DNA of 64,000 nucleotides, from assembly GCF_001483745.1 (NCBI RefSeq), contig NZ_LQBL01000027.1:248001-312000 (forward strand), written 5' to 3'. Position numbers and translations under genes: made by a program. Shown one piece after another: positions 53,956 through 63,055 of the stretch. Each line of letters starts with the position of its first letter. Position 1 is the first letter of the stretch. This stretch comes from Serinicoccus chungangensis (lineage in GTDB: Bacteria > Actinomycetota > Actinomycetes > Actinomycetales > Dermatophilaceae). Under the pieces are notes generated by a model. The model was not told the DNA's origin and ran no database searches. It saw nothing but the letters and a program-made list of their open reading frames with translations.

Positions 53956-54440
53956 GGCTGGGTCGGCAGCGAGACCGAGCGCACCTGCCGGACGCTCGCG
54001 CGCACCGCGTCCAGCACGGGGGCGGGCAGGGTGACGTCGTCGGCGACCTCGACCCGGTCCGCGCCCCGCTGCCGCGCCCAGCCGACGACCTGGCGGACGA
54101 GCGCGAGGCAGACCGCCTCCTCGCTCGCCCCGGTGGCCGGACCGAGCGCGGAGAGCACGAGGAGCCGCGGGGCGGCCCCGGGCAGGTGCGGCAGCATCGT
54201 GCGGCGCACGAGCGCCATCCCCACGTGCTCGCCGTCGTGCTCGGCGACCCAGGCCGGCAGGTCGGACGCCCGCGGGTGCCAGGCGCTGGCGAAGGCGCGC
54301 ACGTGCCGCGGCCGGTCGGGGTCGGGGTCGGTCCCGCCGCGCAGCAGGGCCTGCTTGTGCAGCGCGCCCAGGAGCAGCGCCTCGTCGTCGTTCACGACGC
54401 GCACCCGGACGGCGTCGGCCAGCTCGCCCAGCGTCGGCAT
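53952..54440 (-). CDS. GNAT-like N-acetyltransferase
   Basis: A 162-residue protein with a GNAT-like middle: DLPAWVAEHDGEHVGMALVR, LLVLSALGPATGASEEAV and CLALVRQVVGWARQRGADRV. The acetyl-CoA loop is less canonical than in the neighbouring GNAT gene, so function is tentative. ATG 54438-54440 is preferred over 54482 because CAGGAGGACGGT lies before it. Upstream of the start two copies of the GGTATGCC octamer occur. No pathway link seen. Confidence 0.7.
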   Translation of the reverse strand: MPTLGELADAVRVRVVNDDEALLLGALHKQALLRGGTDPDPDRPRHVRAFASAWHPRASDLPAWVAEHDGEHVGMALVRRTMLPHLPGAAPRLLVLSALGPATGASEEAVCLALVRQVVGWARQRGADRVEVADDVTLPAPVLDAVRASVRQVRSVSLPTQP

Positions 54441-54550
54441 ACCGTCCTCCTGATCCCTCGGGTATGCCGTGATCCTAGCCATCCCCGACCCCGCCGGTCG
54501 GCGTCCGGCCCAGGTCAGGCGGGGTGGGGTCGGGCGGGAGGGCGCCCGGG

Positions 54551-56536
54551 TCAGACCTGCACGCGGTCGCGGACGGCGGCGGCGATGCGCTCGACCGCCT
54601 GGTCCACCGGGACGGAGTTCTCCTGCGAGCCGTCACGAAAGCGGAAGGACACCGCACCGGCGTCCCGGTCCTCGCCGCCGGCGATGAGGATGAACGGCGC
54701 CTTGGACCGGCTGGCGTTGCGGATCTTCTTGGGGAAGCGGTCGTCCCCGCGGTCGACCTCGACCCGGATGCCGTGCTCGCGCAGCCGCGCGGCCACCTCG
54801 TCGAGGTAGCCCTCGAACTCCTCGGCCACCGGCACGCCGACCACCTGGACGGGCGCCAGCCACGGCGGCAGCTGCCCGGCGTAGTGCTCGATGAGCACGC
54901 CCATGAAGCGCTCGACCGAGCCCAGCTTGGCCGAGTGGATCATGACCGGCTGCTGCCGGGTGCCGTCCGCGGCGGAGTACTCCAGCCCGAAGCGCTCCGG
55001 CTGGTTGAAGTCGTACTGCACCGTCGACATCTGCCAGGTCCGGCCGATCGCGTCGCGGGCCTGCACCGAGATCTTGGGTCCGTAGAAGGCGGCACCGCCG
55101 GGGTCGGGCACGAGCTCCAGCCCGGAGTCCCGCGCGACCTCCTCGAGCACGGCCGTCGCCTCGGCCCACTGCTCGTCGGTGCCGATGAACTTGTCCTTCT
55201 TCTCCCCCACCTCGTCGCGGGTGGACAGCTCGAGGTAGAAGTCGTCCAGGCCGAAGTCGCGCAGCACCCCGAGCACGAAGGTCAGCAGGTGCCGGATCTC
55301 GCTCGGGGCCTGCTCGCGGGTGACGTAGGAGTGCGAGTCGTCCATCTCCAGGCCGCGCACACGGGTCAGCCCGTGCACGACCCCGGACTTCTCGTAGCGG
55401 TAGACGTGCCCGAACTCGAACAGCCGCAGCGGCAGGTCGCGGTAGGAGCGCTGCTGGCTCCGGTAGATGAGATTGTGCATGGGGCAGTTCATCGCCTTGA
55501 GGAAGTAGCGCTGCCCGTCCTCCTCCATCGGCGGGAACATCGTGTCCTCGTAGTACGGCAGGTGGCCGGAGGTGTGGAACAGGCCCTCCTTGGCCACGTG
55601 CGGGGTCCCGACGTACTCGAACCCCTCGTCGATGTGCCGCTGCCGCAGGTAGTCCTCCATGACCCGCTTGAGCACGCCGCCCTTGGGGTGGAAGACGGGC
55701 AGGCCGGCGCCCAGCTCCTCGGGGAAAGAGTAGAGGTCCATCTCCGCGCCCAGGCGGCGGTGGTCGCGCTTCTCGGCCTCGGCGAGACGGTCGAGGTAGG
55801 CCTTGAGCTCGTCCTTGGACGGCCAGGCGGTGCCGTAGATCCGCTGCAGCTGCGGGTTCTTCTCGCTGCCCCGCCAGTAGGCCGCGGCGCTGCGCATGAG
55901 CTTGAAGGCGTTGCCGATGATCTTGGTGCTCGGCAGGTGCGGGCCGCGGCACAGGTCGCCCCAGACCGTCTCGCCGGTCCGGTCGAGGTTGTCGTAGATG
56001 GTGAGCTGGCTGCCGCCGACCTCGACGCTCGCGCCCTCGGCGGCGTCCTCGGAGGCGCCCCCCTTGAGGCCGATGAGCTCGAGCTTGTAGGGCTCGGCGG
56101 CCAGCTCCTCCCGGGCGGAGTCGTCGTCGACCTCGCGCCGGGCGAAGGTCTGCCCGGAGTTGATGATGCGCTGCATCGTCTTCTCGAGGCGCTTCAGGTC
56201 GTCGGGGGTGAACGGCTCGGCGACGTCGAAGTCGTAGTAGAAGCCGTCGCGCACCGGCGGCCCGATGCCCAGGCGGGCCTCGGGCCACGTCTGCTGCACG
56301 GCCTGGGCGAGCACGTGGGCGCACGAGTGGCGCAGCACGTCCAGCCCGTCCGGCTCGGTGACGAGCACCGGCTCCACGACGTCGCCGTCGGCGAGCTCGT
56401 GGTGCAGGTCGCGCAGCTCGCCGCCGACCCGCGCGACGACCACCTGGCGGTCGTCGCCGACGAGGTCGCCCGCGGTCGTTCCCTGCTCGACCGCTCGCTC
56501 GCTGCCTGCGACACTGACGGTGATCTGGGTGGACAC
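54551..56536 (-). CDS. thrS: threonyl-tRNA synthetase
   Basis: A 661-residue class II synthetase: TGS-like N-terminus, the editing domain with [13 protein letters not shown], the motif 2 loop ([20 protein letters not shown]), zinc ligands in [14 protein letters not shown], motif 3 ([21 protein letters not shown]) and a C-terminal anticodon-binding domain. GTG 56534-56536 is chosen for CCGAGGAGC upstream. No T-box-like leader was recognised. Confidence 0.96.
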   Translation of the reverse strand: MSTQITVSVAGSERAVEQGTTAGDLVGDDRQVVVARVGGELRDLHHELADGDVVEPVLVTEPDGLDVLRHSCAHVLAQAVQQTWPEARLGIGPPVRDGFYYDFDVAEPFTPDDLKRLEKTMQRIINSGQTFARREVDDDSAREELAAEPYKLELIGLKGGASEDAAEGASVEVGGSQLTIYDNLDRTGETVWGDLCRGPHLPSTKIIGNAFKLMRSAAAYWRGSEKNPQLQRIYGTAWPSKDELKAYLDRLAEAEKRDHRRLGAEMDLYSFPEELGAGLPVFHPKGGVLKRVMEDYLRQRHIDEGFEYVGTPHVAKEGLFHTSGHLPYYEDTMFPPMEEDGQRYFLKAMNCPMHNLIYRSQQRSYRDLPLRLFEFGHVYRYEKSGVVHGLTRVRGLEMDDSHSYVTREQAPSEIRHLLTFVLGVLRDFGLDDFYLELSTRDEVGEKKDKFIGTDEQWAEATAVLEEVARDSGLELVPDPGGAAFYGPKISVQARDAIGRTWQMSTVQYDFNQPERFGLEYSAADGTRQQPVMIHSAKLGSVERFMGVLIEHYAGQLPPWLAPVQVVGVPVAEEFEGYLDEVAARLREHGIRVEVDRGDDRFPKKIRNASRSKAPFILIAGGEDRDAGAVSFRFRDGSQENSVPVDQAVERIAAAVRDRVQV

Positions 56537-56666
56537 GCTGGTGCTCCTCGGAGATGGGGTATGACGTGCGCCGCGCGCGCCCGTCGGTCGCCCAACCCTA
56601 CCCGCCGGATCGCGGACGTCGGCACCGGATATCGGGTCGTGCACGGCTCGGGGCAGAGCGCCTAGG

Positions 56667-57176
56667 GTGCTGGTCGTGGGTGCAGTCGAGGACCGGGAGC
56701 CGCCGGACGGCATCACCAGGCACTTCACCGTGGCGGTCTTCGTCGTCCACGCGGGGCACGTCCTGCTGCACCCGCACCCCAAGGTCGGTCTGTGGCTGCC
56801 GCCCGGCGGACACATCGAGCCGCACGAGCTGCCGGACGACGCAGCTCGGCGCGAGACCCTCGAGGAGACGGGCCTGGCCGTGGACCTCGTCGGCTCCCCC
56901 GGCATACCGCACGACGCGCCGGGCTCGCCCCGGCAGCTGGTGCGTCCGGAGGGCATCCAGGTGGAGGACATCTCGCAGGACCCGCCGCACCAGCACATCG
57001 ACCTCATCTACTTCGCCGTCCCGCGGCCCGGCTGGGAGCCTGGCGCGGGCGGCCTGCCGCGGGTGTCCGACACCTACAGCATGACGTGGCTGGACGCCCC
57101 TGGGATGGCCGGCACACCCCTGACCGCCGAGGTGTCGGCGTGGGCGACCAAAGCACTACACGCCGTCGTAGTCTGA
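56667..57176 (+). CDS. NUDIX hydrolase
   Basis: A 169-residue NUDIX protein. The Nudix box is complete: [14 protein letters not shown] followed by [12 protein letters not shown] (G-x5-E-x7-R-E-x2-E-E). The C-terminal part after [11 protein letters not shown] is longer than in minimal family members. Substrate unknown; the gene is divergent from thrS. A start at 56667 (GTG) or slightly downstream are both possible; ribosome signal is weak. It is followed within 50 bp by the palindrome before the DoxX-like gene. Confidence 0.87.
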   Translation: MLVVGAVEDREPPDGITRHFTVAVFVVHAGHVLLHPHPKVGLWLPPGGHIEPHELPDDAARRETLEETGLAVDLVGSPGIPHDAPGSPRQLVRPEGIQVEDISQDPPHQHIDLIYFAVPRPGWEPGAGGLPRVSDTYSMTWLDAPGMAGTPLTAEVSAWATKALHAVVV

Positions 57177-57179
57177 CTG

Positions 57180-57192
57180 CTACACTGTGTAG
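57180..57192. promoter_or_regulatory. palindromic operator upstream of the DoxX-like gene
   Basis: CTACAC-T-GTGTAG is a perfect 13-bp palindrome in the 47-bp gap between the NUDIX stop and ATG 57224, next to promoter-like TAGTAC/CTAGTC sequences. A second looser dyad ACTAC-N8-GTAGT lies at 57155-57172. TACA/TGTA half sites are reminiscent of BlaI/CopY-type repressor boxes, but no regulator is encoded nearby; regulator unknown. Confidence 0.55.
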
Positions 57193-57223
57193 TACCTAGT
57201 CGGACACGTCGAAAGTAGGCATC

Positions 57224-57766
57224 ATGAGCTCCGCCACAGCTTCGGCCACCACCACGGCCACCCGCCTCACGGCACGGGACCACGCGGTCCTGCCCGTGGC
57301 CGGTGCCTGGATGCTGGCCATCACCCGCATCGCCTTCGGCTTCTACTTCCTGTGGGCGTTCCTGGACAAGACCTTCGGTCTGGGCTACGCGACCCCGGGC
57401 GAGCGTGCCTGGATCAACGGCGGCAGCCCCACCACCGGCTACCTCAGCGGTGTCGAGGGTCCGCTCGCCGGCTTCTACAACGGCATGGCCGGCATGGTCG
57501 TCATCGACTGGCTCTTCATGCTCGGCCTGCTGGGCATCGGCGTCACCCTCATCACCGGCGCCGGAGCCCGCGTGGGCGCCCTGGCAGGAGCGCTGATGTA
57601 CCTGTTCATGTACGGCGCGGCGATCCCGACCGTGAACAACCCGTTCCTGGACGACCACCTCACCGGCGCGCTGGTGCTGCTCACCGTCGCCGCCATCCCG
57701 GCCGCGTGGAGCACCCTCGGGCTCGGCGACTGGTGGGCACGGACCGCCCCCGCGGCCCTGCGCTGA
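57224..57766 (+). CDS. DoxX/DoxD-like membrane protein
   Basis: A 180-residue protein with about four TM helices (MLAITRIAFGFYFLWAFLDK, VVIDWLFMLGLLGIGVTLI, VGALAGALMYLFMYGAA, LTGALVLLTVAAIPAAWS). Overall it resembles DoxX/DoxD-type quinone-linked membrane proteins. An N-terminal Ser/Ala/Thr tail (16 residues) precedes the first helix. Terminated by a strong hairpin at 57784. Function of the actinobacterial members is not established; control by the palindrome at 57180 is likely. Confidence 0.72.
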   Translation: MSSATASATTTATRLTARDHAVLPVAGAWMLAITRIAFGFYFLWAFLDKTFGLGYATPGERAWINGGSPTTGYLSGVEGPLAGFYNGMAGMVVIDWLFMLGLLGIGVTLITGAGARVGALAGALMYLFMYGAAIPTVNNPFLDDHLTGALVLLTVAAIPAAWSTLGLGDWWARTAPAALR

Positions 57767-57783
57767 CCACTACGGCGCCCACG

Positions 57784-57816
57784 ACGACAGCCCCGGTCGA
57801 CGACCGGGGCTGTCGT
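57784..57816 (+). terminator. terminator after the DoxX-like gene
   Basis: ACGACAGCCCCGGTC (57784-57798) and GACCGGGGCTGTCGT (57802-57816) form a perfect 15-bp stem with a 3-nt loop, 18 bp after the stop codon. TCGTCG follows instead of a long T-tract. Confidence 0.85.
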
Positions 57817-57845
57817 TCGTCGACGCTGGTGGCTGACGGCCCGGA

Positions 57846-57953
57846 TCAGGTGGCTGCGGGCCCCGCCGACTCGGTGAGCCTGCGCACCGTCCGGAGGTTG
57901 CGCGCGGTGCCGGCGCCGTCGACCGCGCGCACCAGGACCACCCGTCGCTCCAC
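57846..57953 (-). CDS. possible 35-residue basic small protein
   Basis: A short frame (VERRVVLVRAVDGAGTARNL followed by RTVRRLTESAGPAAT) starts with GTG three bases below the metallophosphatase stop and has GC-rich third positions throughout. It has no recognised relative and no separate ribosome site beyond the coupling. It may be real or a chance frame; low confidence. Confidence 0.25.
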   Translation of the reverse strand: MERRVVLVRAVDGAGTARNLRTVRRLTESAGPAAT

Positions 57954-57955
57954 GG

Positions 57956-58462
57956 CTAGGCCCCGATCCGGTGGAGCGTGACCTCGCTCAGAGCGCCGCC
58001 GGCGACGGTGCAGGTCAGGTAGGTGCAATACGGCTGACGCCGTCGGTCCGTGGGCGAGCCGGGGTTGAGCAGGCGCAGCCCCTCGTGCTCGGTGTCCCAG
58101 GGGATGTGGCTGTGCCCGAACACGAGGACGTCCAGGTCGGGGTATGCCGCGCGCATCCGCTCCTCGCGCCGCTGCTTGGCGCCGGTCTCGTGGACCACGC
58201 CCCATCGCATACCGTCCAGCTCCACCCGGGCCACCTCGGGGAGGCGGCGACGCAGCTCCGGTCCGTCGTTGTTTCCCCATACGGCAACCAGCTGGGCCGC
58301 GCGCTGCTCGAGCTCGTCCAGCAGGTCAGGGGTGACCCAGTCACCGGCGTGGACCACGACGTCGGCGGCGTCCACCTGCTCCCACACCTCGACCGGCAGG
58401 ACCTTCGCGCGCTTCGGTACGTGGGTGTCGGCCAGGAGGAGGAGTCGCAGGCCCTCGCTCAC
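57956..58462 (-). CDS. metallophosphoesterase (YfcE/MJ0936-like)
   Basis: A 168-residue calcineurin-fold phosphoesterase: RLLLLADTHVPKRAKVLP with the first metal pair, VVHAGDWVTPDLLDEL, VWGNNDGPELRRRLP and VFGHSHIPWDTEHEGLRLLNPGS. Family members cleave phosphodiesters or nucleotides; the substrate is unknown. GTG 58460-58462 overlaps the upstream acidic protein gene's stop by four bases. Length is typical of the small YfcE type. Confidence 0.9.
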   Translation of the reverse strand: MSEGLRLLLLADTHVPKRAKVLPVEVWEQVDAADVVVHAGDWVTPDLLDELEQRAAQLVAVWGNNDGPELRRRLPEVARVELDGMRWGVVHETGAKQRREERMRAAYPDLDVLVFGHSHIPWDTEHEGLRLLNPGSPTDRRRQPYCTYLTCTVAGGALSEVTLHRIGA

Positions 58463-58698
58463 CCGACCTCGGGGGTGTCGGTGCTGCCCTCGTCGTGGAT
58501 CTCCTCGGCCATCTGCTCCAGATCGCCCTCGGCGACGTCCACCTGGGCCTGCTGCATACCCTCCTCGAGGTCCTCCCGGATCGTCTCGGGCTGCGCGCCC
58601 TCGTCCCAGCTCTCCACGCGCTCGACCACGTGCTCCGCAGCCTCCTGCCGCGCCTCGGACTCCTCGGACCCGCCGTTGCTGCTCTGCTGCTCAGTCAT
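58459..58698 (-). CDS. small acidic protein, unknown
   Basis: A 79-residue, strongly acidic, Glu/Gln-rich protein (MTEQQSSNGGSEESEARQEA..., later EDLEEGMQQAQVDVAEGDLE). No membrane segment or Cys. The likely helical C-terminal half could be a small regulator or adaptor. ATG 58696-58698, stop overlapping the metallophosphoesterase GTG (GTGA) shows co-translation. Not recognised. Confidence 0.7.
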   Translation of the reverse strand: MTEQQSSNGGSEESEARQEAAEHVVERVESWDEGAQPETIREDLEEGMQQAQVDVAEGDLEQMAEEIHDEGSTDTPEVG

Positions 58699-58795
58699 GG
58701 CGCCACGGTAGTCACTGCCGAGCCGGCCCGCGCCCCGGACGGACCGGACGTCACGTCGGGGCGGCGCACCGGGCCCGCTCCTGTCGCGACCCCGT

Positions 58796-60013
58796 CTACC
58801 AGCTGCCGTGACGCTTGTCGGTCGGCACCGGGTGGTTGCGGGGGTGGATGAGGTATGCCGTGCCGCCGGAGGACTTGAGCCAGACGGTGAAGAGCTCCGC
58901 GCGTCGGTAGACCAGGCGCACCCGCGCATCGCTCGACGCCGCCGGGTCGTTGACGATGACGTCGCCGTTGCTCGCGAACCCACGGACGACGACGACGTGA
59001 CCGTTGCTGGAGGGGATGGGCGCGCCCCTGAGCTCTCCGCGCTTCCAGGCGATGCTGATGACGACGGGCACCCCGGCGCTGATCCACTCCTCCAGCTGGG
59101 CGAGCGAGCCCATCCGGGTGACGTAGGCATCCAGACCGTGGGTGGAGGCCCAGGCGGTGTTGAAGGGCCAGTTGCCATGGCCTCGGTAGGTGTGGTCGTA
59201 GGTCCTGGCCGCGGCGCGGGGCACCGTCACGCTCTTGCCCCAGTAGGTGAGCACCATCGACGTGGAGGTCGGCGAGCACCACACCTCGCCGCCGTCCGGG
59301 TAGATCATCTGCGACCGTTTAGGGACATTCAGGTCGCGCCCCCACGCCTGCCTGTCCGAGTAGACGGGCAGACCCGCTGCCTCCTTGGCCGAGTTCGACG
59401 CCATGACGGCCACGGAACTCACCGACGGGGTCCGTGTCCTGTCCGTCGTGAAGAGCGTCAACCGGTACTGGAACCGGCTCCAGACCGCCCCGCCGGTGAG
59501 CTTGAGCAGGTCCGTCTCGACGGTGCCGTCCGCATTCCCCTGACCTGCGACACTGCGCCGCTTGATCGTCGAGTTGTCGCGCGCCCAGATGCCCACGTTG
59601 TAGTACTTCGTCCACCGTGAGGCGTCGGCACGATAGGCGCGCACCTCTACCTGCACCCACGTCCCGGTCGGGGTGGAGGCGTTCCACGACGGGATGAGCC
59701 TGTCGAACCGCTGGGGCGGAGTGATCGCTGGTGAGGTCAGGCGCCCGTAGTAGTAGGTGGCGGCGATGCCGTAGAGCTCGGTGTTCCGCCCCGACGGCAG
59801 ACCGCTCGACGCCAGTCGAAGGTGCGCCCGACCGGAACGGCTCTCCAGCACGACACCGGAACGGGAGGCGGGCTCGAAGTGCGCGGCCGTGCAGTGGCGA
59901 CGGAGGCTGATGTATGGCTGCACGCTGGCGGCCAGAGCCGGTGCGGCCGAGATGGCCATGAACGGCGGGACAAGAGACGCCGCTTGCAGAAATGTCCGGC
60001 GGGTAGCGACCAT
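58796..60013 (-). CDS. Tat-exported peptidase C39-like protein
   Basis: A 405-residue protein with a Tat signal (ATRRTFLQAASLVPPFM...APALAA). Residues ~30-210 are beta-rich, with no catalytic motif seen. The C-terminal half is a papain-like C39-type domain: Cys in GGEVWCSPTSTSMVLTYWG, His in PSSNGHVVVVRGFASNG and Asp in VIVNDPAASSDARV. C39-family domains cut peptides, typically at double-Gly sites, but in this group of secreted single-domain proteins the substrate is unknown. ATG 60011-60013. GC is lower than in the core. The 344 bp upstream is non-coding. Confidence 0.85.
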   Translation of the reverse strand: MVATRRTFLQAASLVPPFMAISAAPALAASVQPYISLRRHCTAAHFEPASRSGVVLESRSGRAHLRLASSGLPSGRNTELYGIAATYYYGRLTSPAITPPQRFDRLIPSWNASTPTGTWVQVEVRAYRADASRWTKYYNVGIWARDNSTIKRRSVAGQGNADGTVETDLLKLTGGAVWSRFQYRLTLFTTDRTRTPSVSSVAVMASNSAKEAAGLPVYSDRQAWGRDLNVPKRSQMIYPDGGEVWCSPTSTSMVLTYWGKSVTVPRAAARTYDHTYRGHGNWPFNTAWASTHGLDAYVTRMGSLAQLEEWISAGVPVVISIAWKRGELRGAPIPSSNGHVVVVRGFASNGDVIVNDPAASSDARVRLVYRRAELFTVWLKSSGGTAYLIHPRNHPVPTDKRHGSW

Positions 60014-60357
60014 GAGATTTCCTCCCCTTCGCCGGGACGGCCGGCACCACCTTGTGGCCGCCGTGCTCGGCCACCAGATTGCGGGACCGTACGCCAGAAC
60101 CCGGCTTCACCGCTGCCCACCGTGCCCTGTCGGCTGTCGGGTGGCCGGTGGCCGGTGGCCTACACAGGGTCGCGTCTTGTCGCCCGGGCCTGAAGACACC
60201 CCTTCCACGCGGGTTCGCAGCCGAACTCCACCACCCTCGTCGCCGATGGGCAGCCGCGCGGGTTGAGAGGCAGCCACACGCGAAGGTCGGTACATCGCGC
60301 ACATGCCGATGACAGGACGTTCCCGACAGTCCCCAAGGGACGTGTCGCGGACTTCCT
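60014..60357. other. non-coding stretch between the OLD-type gene and the C39-like gene
   Basis: 344 bp with no convincing gene; it should hold the C39 promoter. It contains a short direct repeat of GGTGGCC (60140-60162), with GC falling towards the OLD gene. The OLD gene ends at its right side (stop at 60358), so it is the left boundary of a lower-GC insertion. No tRNA or obvious att repeat was seen. Confidence 0.5.
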
Positions 60358-62094
60358 CTAAGCCCATGCGTCGAAGACGCCGAGGAGATCTCGCACCTCG
60401 GCATCAATCTCCCCAATCCTGTGGGCTCGCGCCAGCCCGACCGAAGAGACAGTCTTGTACTCCCCCTCTTGAAGCTTCGCGTTAAGCTGACTTAAGATTT
60501 GCTTCGGCGGCGCGAAAGCGCGGCGATAGGCTGGATCTTTCCACTTCTCATCGAAGATCGGCAAGAACTTGCCGATCACGGAAACTTGATGGTTCTTGGG
60601 CCCCTTTTCAGTACGGATGTGTTCGTCCAACTGTCTGCTGTGAACGTCCTCGCGCATTCCATCAGTGATTTCATCGAGCCAACTTTCCACATCCTCTAGC
60701 GGCGCGCCAGATTTCCGCGAAATGACGCTAGGGGTGACAACGTAGCTTTCTATTTCTTTCCGCCGCCATACATGCGCGACGATTTCCTTATCCTCAAGGG
60801 ATGCGAGCACGTCAGAAACGGTCTCGTCAGTGCGGTAGTCACGGTCAAGAACCACACCAATCCTCAAGGCATCTGGCAGCATCTCCTGTGCAAGCCATGA
60901 AAACGCGTCTACTTGACCCCAATGAGTGTATCCCTTGAGCGGAATGACAGTAAGATTGCGCTCGTGAGCAATGTTTAGAAGACCAAGTGTCTGCGCGAAT
61001 CGGCGCAGGAGAGTCATATCTTGACCTTCGACAAATATTGCCCCCCTCGAGCGAAGAGCTCGCGCGAGCCGCACATTAAACGCCGTTCCGAGCATTTGGC
61101 TCAGAATTTCGAGGTCAGCCTCGCGCTTCGGGCGGCGAGCGGCCCTCCGCGACTTATCGACCAGGAAGATATGGCGGGCGTCCGCTTCCGCTACAACTTC
61201 AGACGAGTGCGTCGCCAACACCACTTGTCGACCGGTCGACTCAAGAAGACCTACCAAGCGTCTTTGCAGGTCAGGATGCAGATACACCTCGGGCTCGTCT
61301 AAGACGATCGTGCTCGACTCCCGAACGCGGTAGATGTGATAAAGCAACTGTAGCCAAATCTGAATTCCGTCTCCCGCCCAAACAAGCTCCTTTGGCACGC
61401 GACTTTCCTCTTCGCGACAAAAAAGATGCAACTCGTATCTACCCCCATTCATCCCCTCTTCTAAGGACTCGATGGACACGTCTGTCATCCATGGTGCCGC
61501 CCAGTCCAAGAAGGCCCCAAGAGATCCATCCTCCTTCATGAGTCGCAACTGGTTGCGGAAATGCCGGCTGCTTAGCCTGCCTGTGACGTTCTGCCGGACA
61601 TACTTCTCGTCGAGTAATTCTTCCGAGTGTTCGATAGGTGCCAATACGGGGATAATCCCTAGAGGCGGGAATGCGTCTCGCGCTTGCTTCACAGTGGTCA
61701 CTGGCATACCTGGCAGTCTTTGCAGGAAAAAGAATGGCGCATCGTCGCTCCCTGGTCTTTCTTCTGGCCAGACCACGGTGATCGACGCTGTACTTTTCCA
61801 AGAAACTTCAAGGCGAGCCTCGGCCCCGCCGAACTCATGGCGCACGCTGTCCCTAAGCGATGGGAAATCCCTCAAGTTTACAGGATACGTGAACACCGTC
61901 CTGTTCTCATATTGTCGCGCGCCTTCAGGTTTTCTAGCGTGGGCGTACCGCAGTAGTACGTCGATGGTCCTAAGGGCGGTAAGGATCGTCGATTTTCCGG
62001 CGTTGTTGGGGCCAACAAGATATGCGCCTGCCCCGAATGTGACGCTGAACTTTTCGAAGGCCCGAAAGTTTGTCAGAGTCATCTGCTTCAACAT
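60358..62094 (-). CDS. OLD-family ATP-dependent nuclease (AAA/ABC ATPase + TOPRIM)
   Basis: A 578-residue protein. N-terminal ABC-type ATPase with P-loop GPNNAGKST at 28-36, Walker B STIVLDEPEVYLHPDLQRR near 260-275 and VVLATHSSEVV. The C-terminal TOPRIM domain shows the conserved Glu in AIFVEGQDMTLLRRFA (~355), the DxD-type Asp pair in GVVLDRDYR (~415) and KEIESYVV. This is the OLD nuclease layout used in phage defence and DNA processing. No GajB-like UvrD helicase or reverse transcriptase is next to it, so it is a single-gene class 1-like OLD, or a fused relative of PARIS AriAB; the two are not separable by eye. ATG at 62092-62094 with GGGGAGC. GC is much lower and codons (AAA, GAA, AGA) differ from the neighbours, indicating recent transfer. 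Confidence 0.85.
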   Translation of the reverse strand: MLKQMTLTNFRAFEKFSVTFGAGAYLVGPNNAGKSTILTALRTIDVLLRYAHARKPEGARQYENRTVFTYPVNLRDFPSLRDSVRHEFGGAEARLEVSWKSTASITVVWPEERPGSDDAPFFFLQRLPGMPVTTVKQARDAFPPLGIIPVLAPIEHSEELLDEKYVRQNVTGRLSSRHFRNQLRLMKEDGSLGAFLDWAAPWMTDVSIESLEEGMNGGRYELHLFCREEESRVPKELVWAGDGIQIWLQLLYHIYRVRESSTIVLDEPEVYLHPDLQRRLVGLLESTGRQVVLATHSSEVVAEADARHIFLVDKSRRAARRPKREADLEILSQMLGTAFNVRLARALRSRGAIFVEGQDMTLLRRFAQTLGLLNIAHERNLTVIPLKGYTHWGQVDAFSWLAQEMLPDALRIGVVLDRDYRTDETVSDVLASLEDKEIVAHVWRRKEIESYVVTPSVISRKSGAPLEDVESWLDEITDGMREDVHSRQLDEHIRTEKGPKNHQVSVIGKFLPIFDEKWKDPAYRRAFAPPKQILSQLNAKLQEGEYKTVSSVGLARAHRIGEIDAEVRDLLGVFDAWA

Positions 62095-62207
62095 GTCTTG
62101 CTCCCCGCGTGTGGCTCGGTCTCACTTACCAATCTCACTCCGACCCTAGCTCGCGAGACCTCGGGCGACGGTCAGGCGCTGGCGCTACGCCGCGAATCTC
62201 TTCGAAA

Positions 62208-62254
62208 TCCGACTTTGCCGAGTGGAGGACGGCTACGCTCGTCCGACTTTGCCG
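62208..62254. repeat. 13-bp direct repeat upstream of the OLD gene
   Basis: TCCGACTTTGCCG occurs at 62208-62220 and again at 62242-62254, offset 34 bp, in the 212-bp gap between the OLD gene and the HTH gene. It may be a protein-binding site, or a scar of insertion; no gene is present in this gap. Confidence 0.45.
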
Positions 62255-62306
62255 CTGGTCGATCTTGGGGATGGTCTAACGGTGAACCGTGGTCCGACCC
62301 GCGGGG

Positions 62307-62609
62307 TCAGAGGCCGCGGCGGATCTCATCGAGGGCTTGGACGTGGCGGGTGAAGGCCTTGCGACCCCTGGGGGTGAGGGTGAAGACCGTCTGCGGCTTC
62401 TTGACCAGGAACGACTTGTGCGCTTTCAGGTAGCCGTGGTCCTCCAGGATTGCGGCGTGCTTGGACAACAGCGCGTAACTGATGCCGAGTTCCTGCTTGA
62501 GGACCTGGTAGGTCGCGTCGTCGACCGTGGACAGTGCTGCCATGATCGTGAACCGCACCGGGGAGTGCACCACGTCGTCCAGTCGTCCCATCGCCGCACC
62601 CAGGCTCAC
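62307..62609 (-). CDS. winged-helix transcriptional regulator (HTH_34/ArsR-like)
   Basis: A 100-residue winged helix: LDDVVHSPVRFTIMAALSTV, the recognition segment YQVLKQELGISYALLSKHAA and the wing LKAHKSFLVKKPQTVFTLTP. The GTG at 62607-62609 is chosen because it overlaps the stop of the membrane gene (GTGA); the internal ATG 62589-62591 would give 94 residues. Such genes are usually coupled to the membrane protein they control. A palindrome in the operon promoter (63064-63074) is the likely site. Confidence 0.85.
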   Translation of the reverse strand: MSLGAAMGRLDDVVHSPVRFTIMAALSTVDDATYQVLKQELGISYALLSKHAAILEDHGYLKAHKSFLVKKPQTVFTLTPRGRKAFTRHVQALDEIRRGL

Positions 62610-63049
62610 CGGGCACGCACCCCCAACCACGCCGCGCAAACCAGCAACGGCGCGACGAGCACTGACGCCACCGCCACGGCCAGGCCCCAGGAGACCTGGG
62701 CCCCTCCGGGCGCGCCCAGCACGGAGGAGACAACACCGGCCCCGACCACGGCACCCAGCACGGCGATCCCCTCGAGGAGGTTGTAGTGCCGGGGACGGGT
62801 CGTCCTGGAACGAGCTCGGGCGAGGTTGAAGGACAGCGCCAGCACGATCAGGCCCGCCGTGACGAGCGGCCCGCGGATCCCGGTCCACATCTGCAGACCC
62901 AGGCGCAGGTACCCGACGATGAACAGGGCGAGCAGCACCGCCCACACCGCCACCAGCCCCGCCTCAGGGACTCCATACGGTCGACCGCGGCCGGCGGTCT
63001 CAGATGGCGTCTCCACGTCCCCGTCTTGCGCGTCTGGTAGCCGCTCCAT
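62606..63049 (-). CDS. four-TM membrane protein coupled to the HTH regulator
   Basis: A 147-residue protein with four TM helices (LVAVWAVLLALFIVGYLRLG, GPLVTAGLIVLALSFNLA, LLEGIAVLGAVVGAGVVSSV, WGLAVAVASVLVAPLLVCAA) and a ~25-residue charged N-terminus. No catalytic motif. Promoter boxes place the transcription start at or next to ATG 63047-63049, so the mRNA is probably leaderless. Function unknown. Confidence 0.78.
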   Translation of the reverse strand: MERLPDAQDGDVETPSETAGRGRPYGVPEAGLVAVWAVLLALFIVGYLRLGLQMWTGIRGPLVTAGLIVLALSFNLARARSRTTRPRHYNLLEGIAVLGAVVGAGVVSSVLGAPGGAQVSWGLAVAVASVLVAPLLVCAAWLGVRAR

Positions 63050-63055
63050 AAGGAG

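Noticed and set aside
54551-56666. T-box or other riboswitch before thrS or hisS
   Set aside because: Leaders are short and lack a T-box core or specifier hairpin; nothing beyond simple repeats was seen.
60358-62609. Gabija or retron-type defence operon
   Set aside because: No GajB/UvrD-like helicase, reverse transcriptase or HNH partner beside the OLD-type gene; neighbours are an HTH and a membrane protein.
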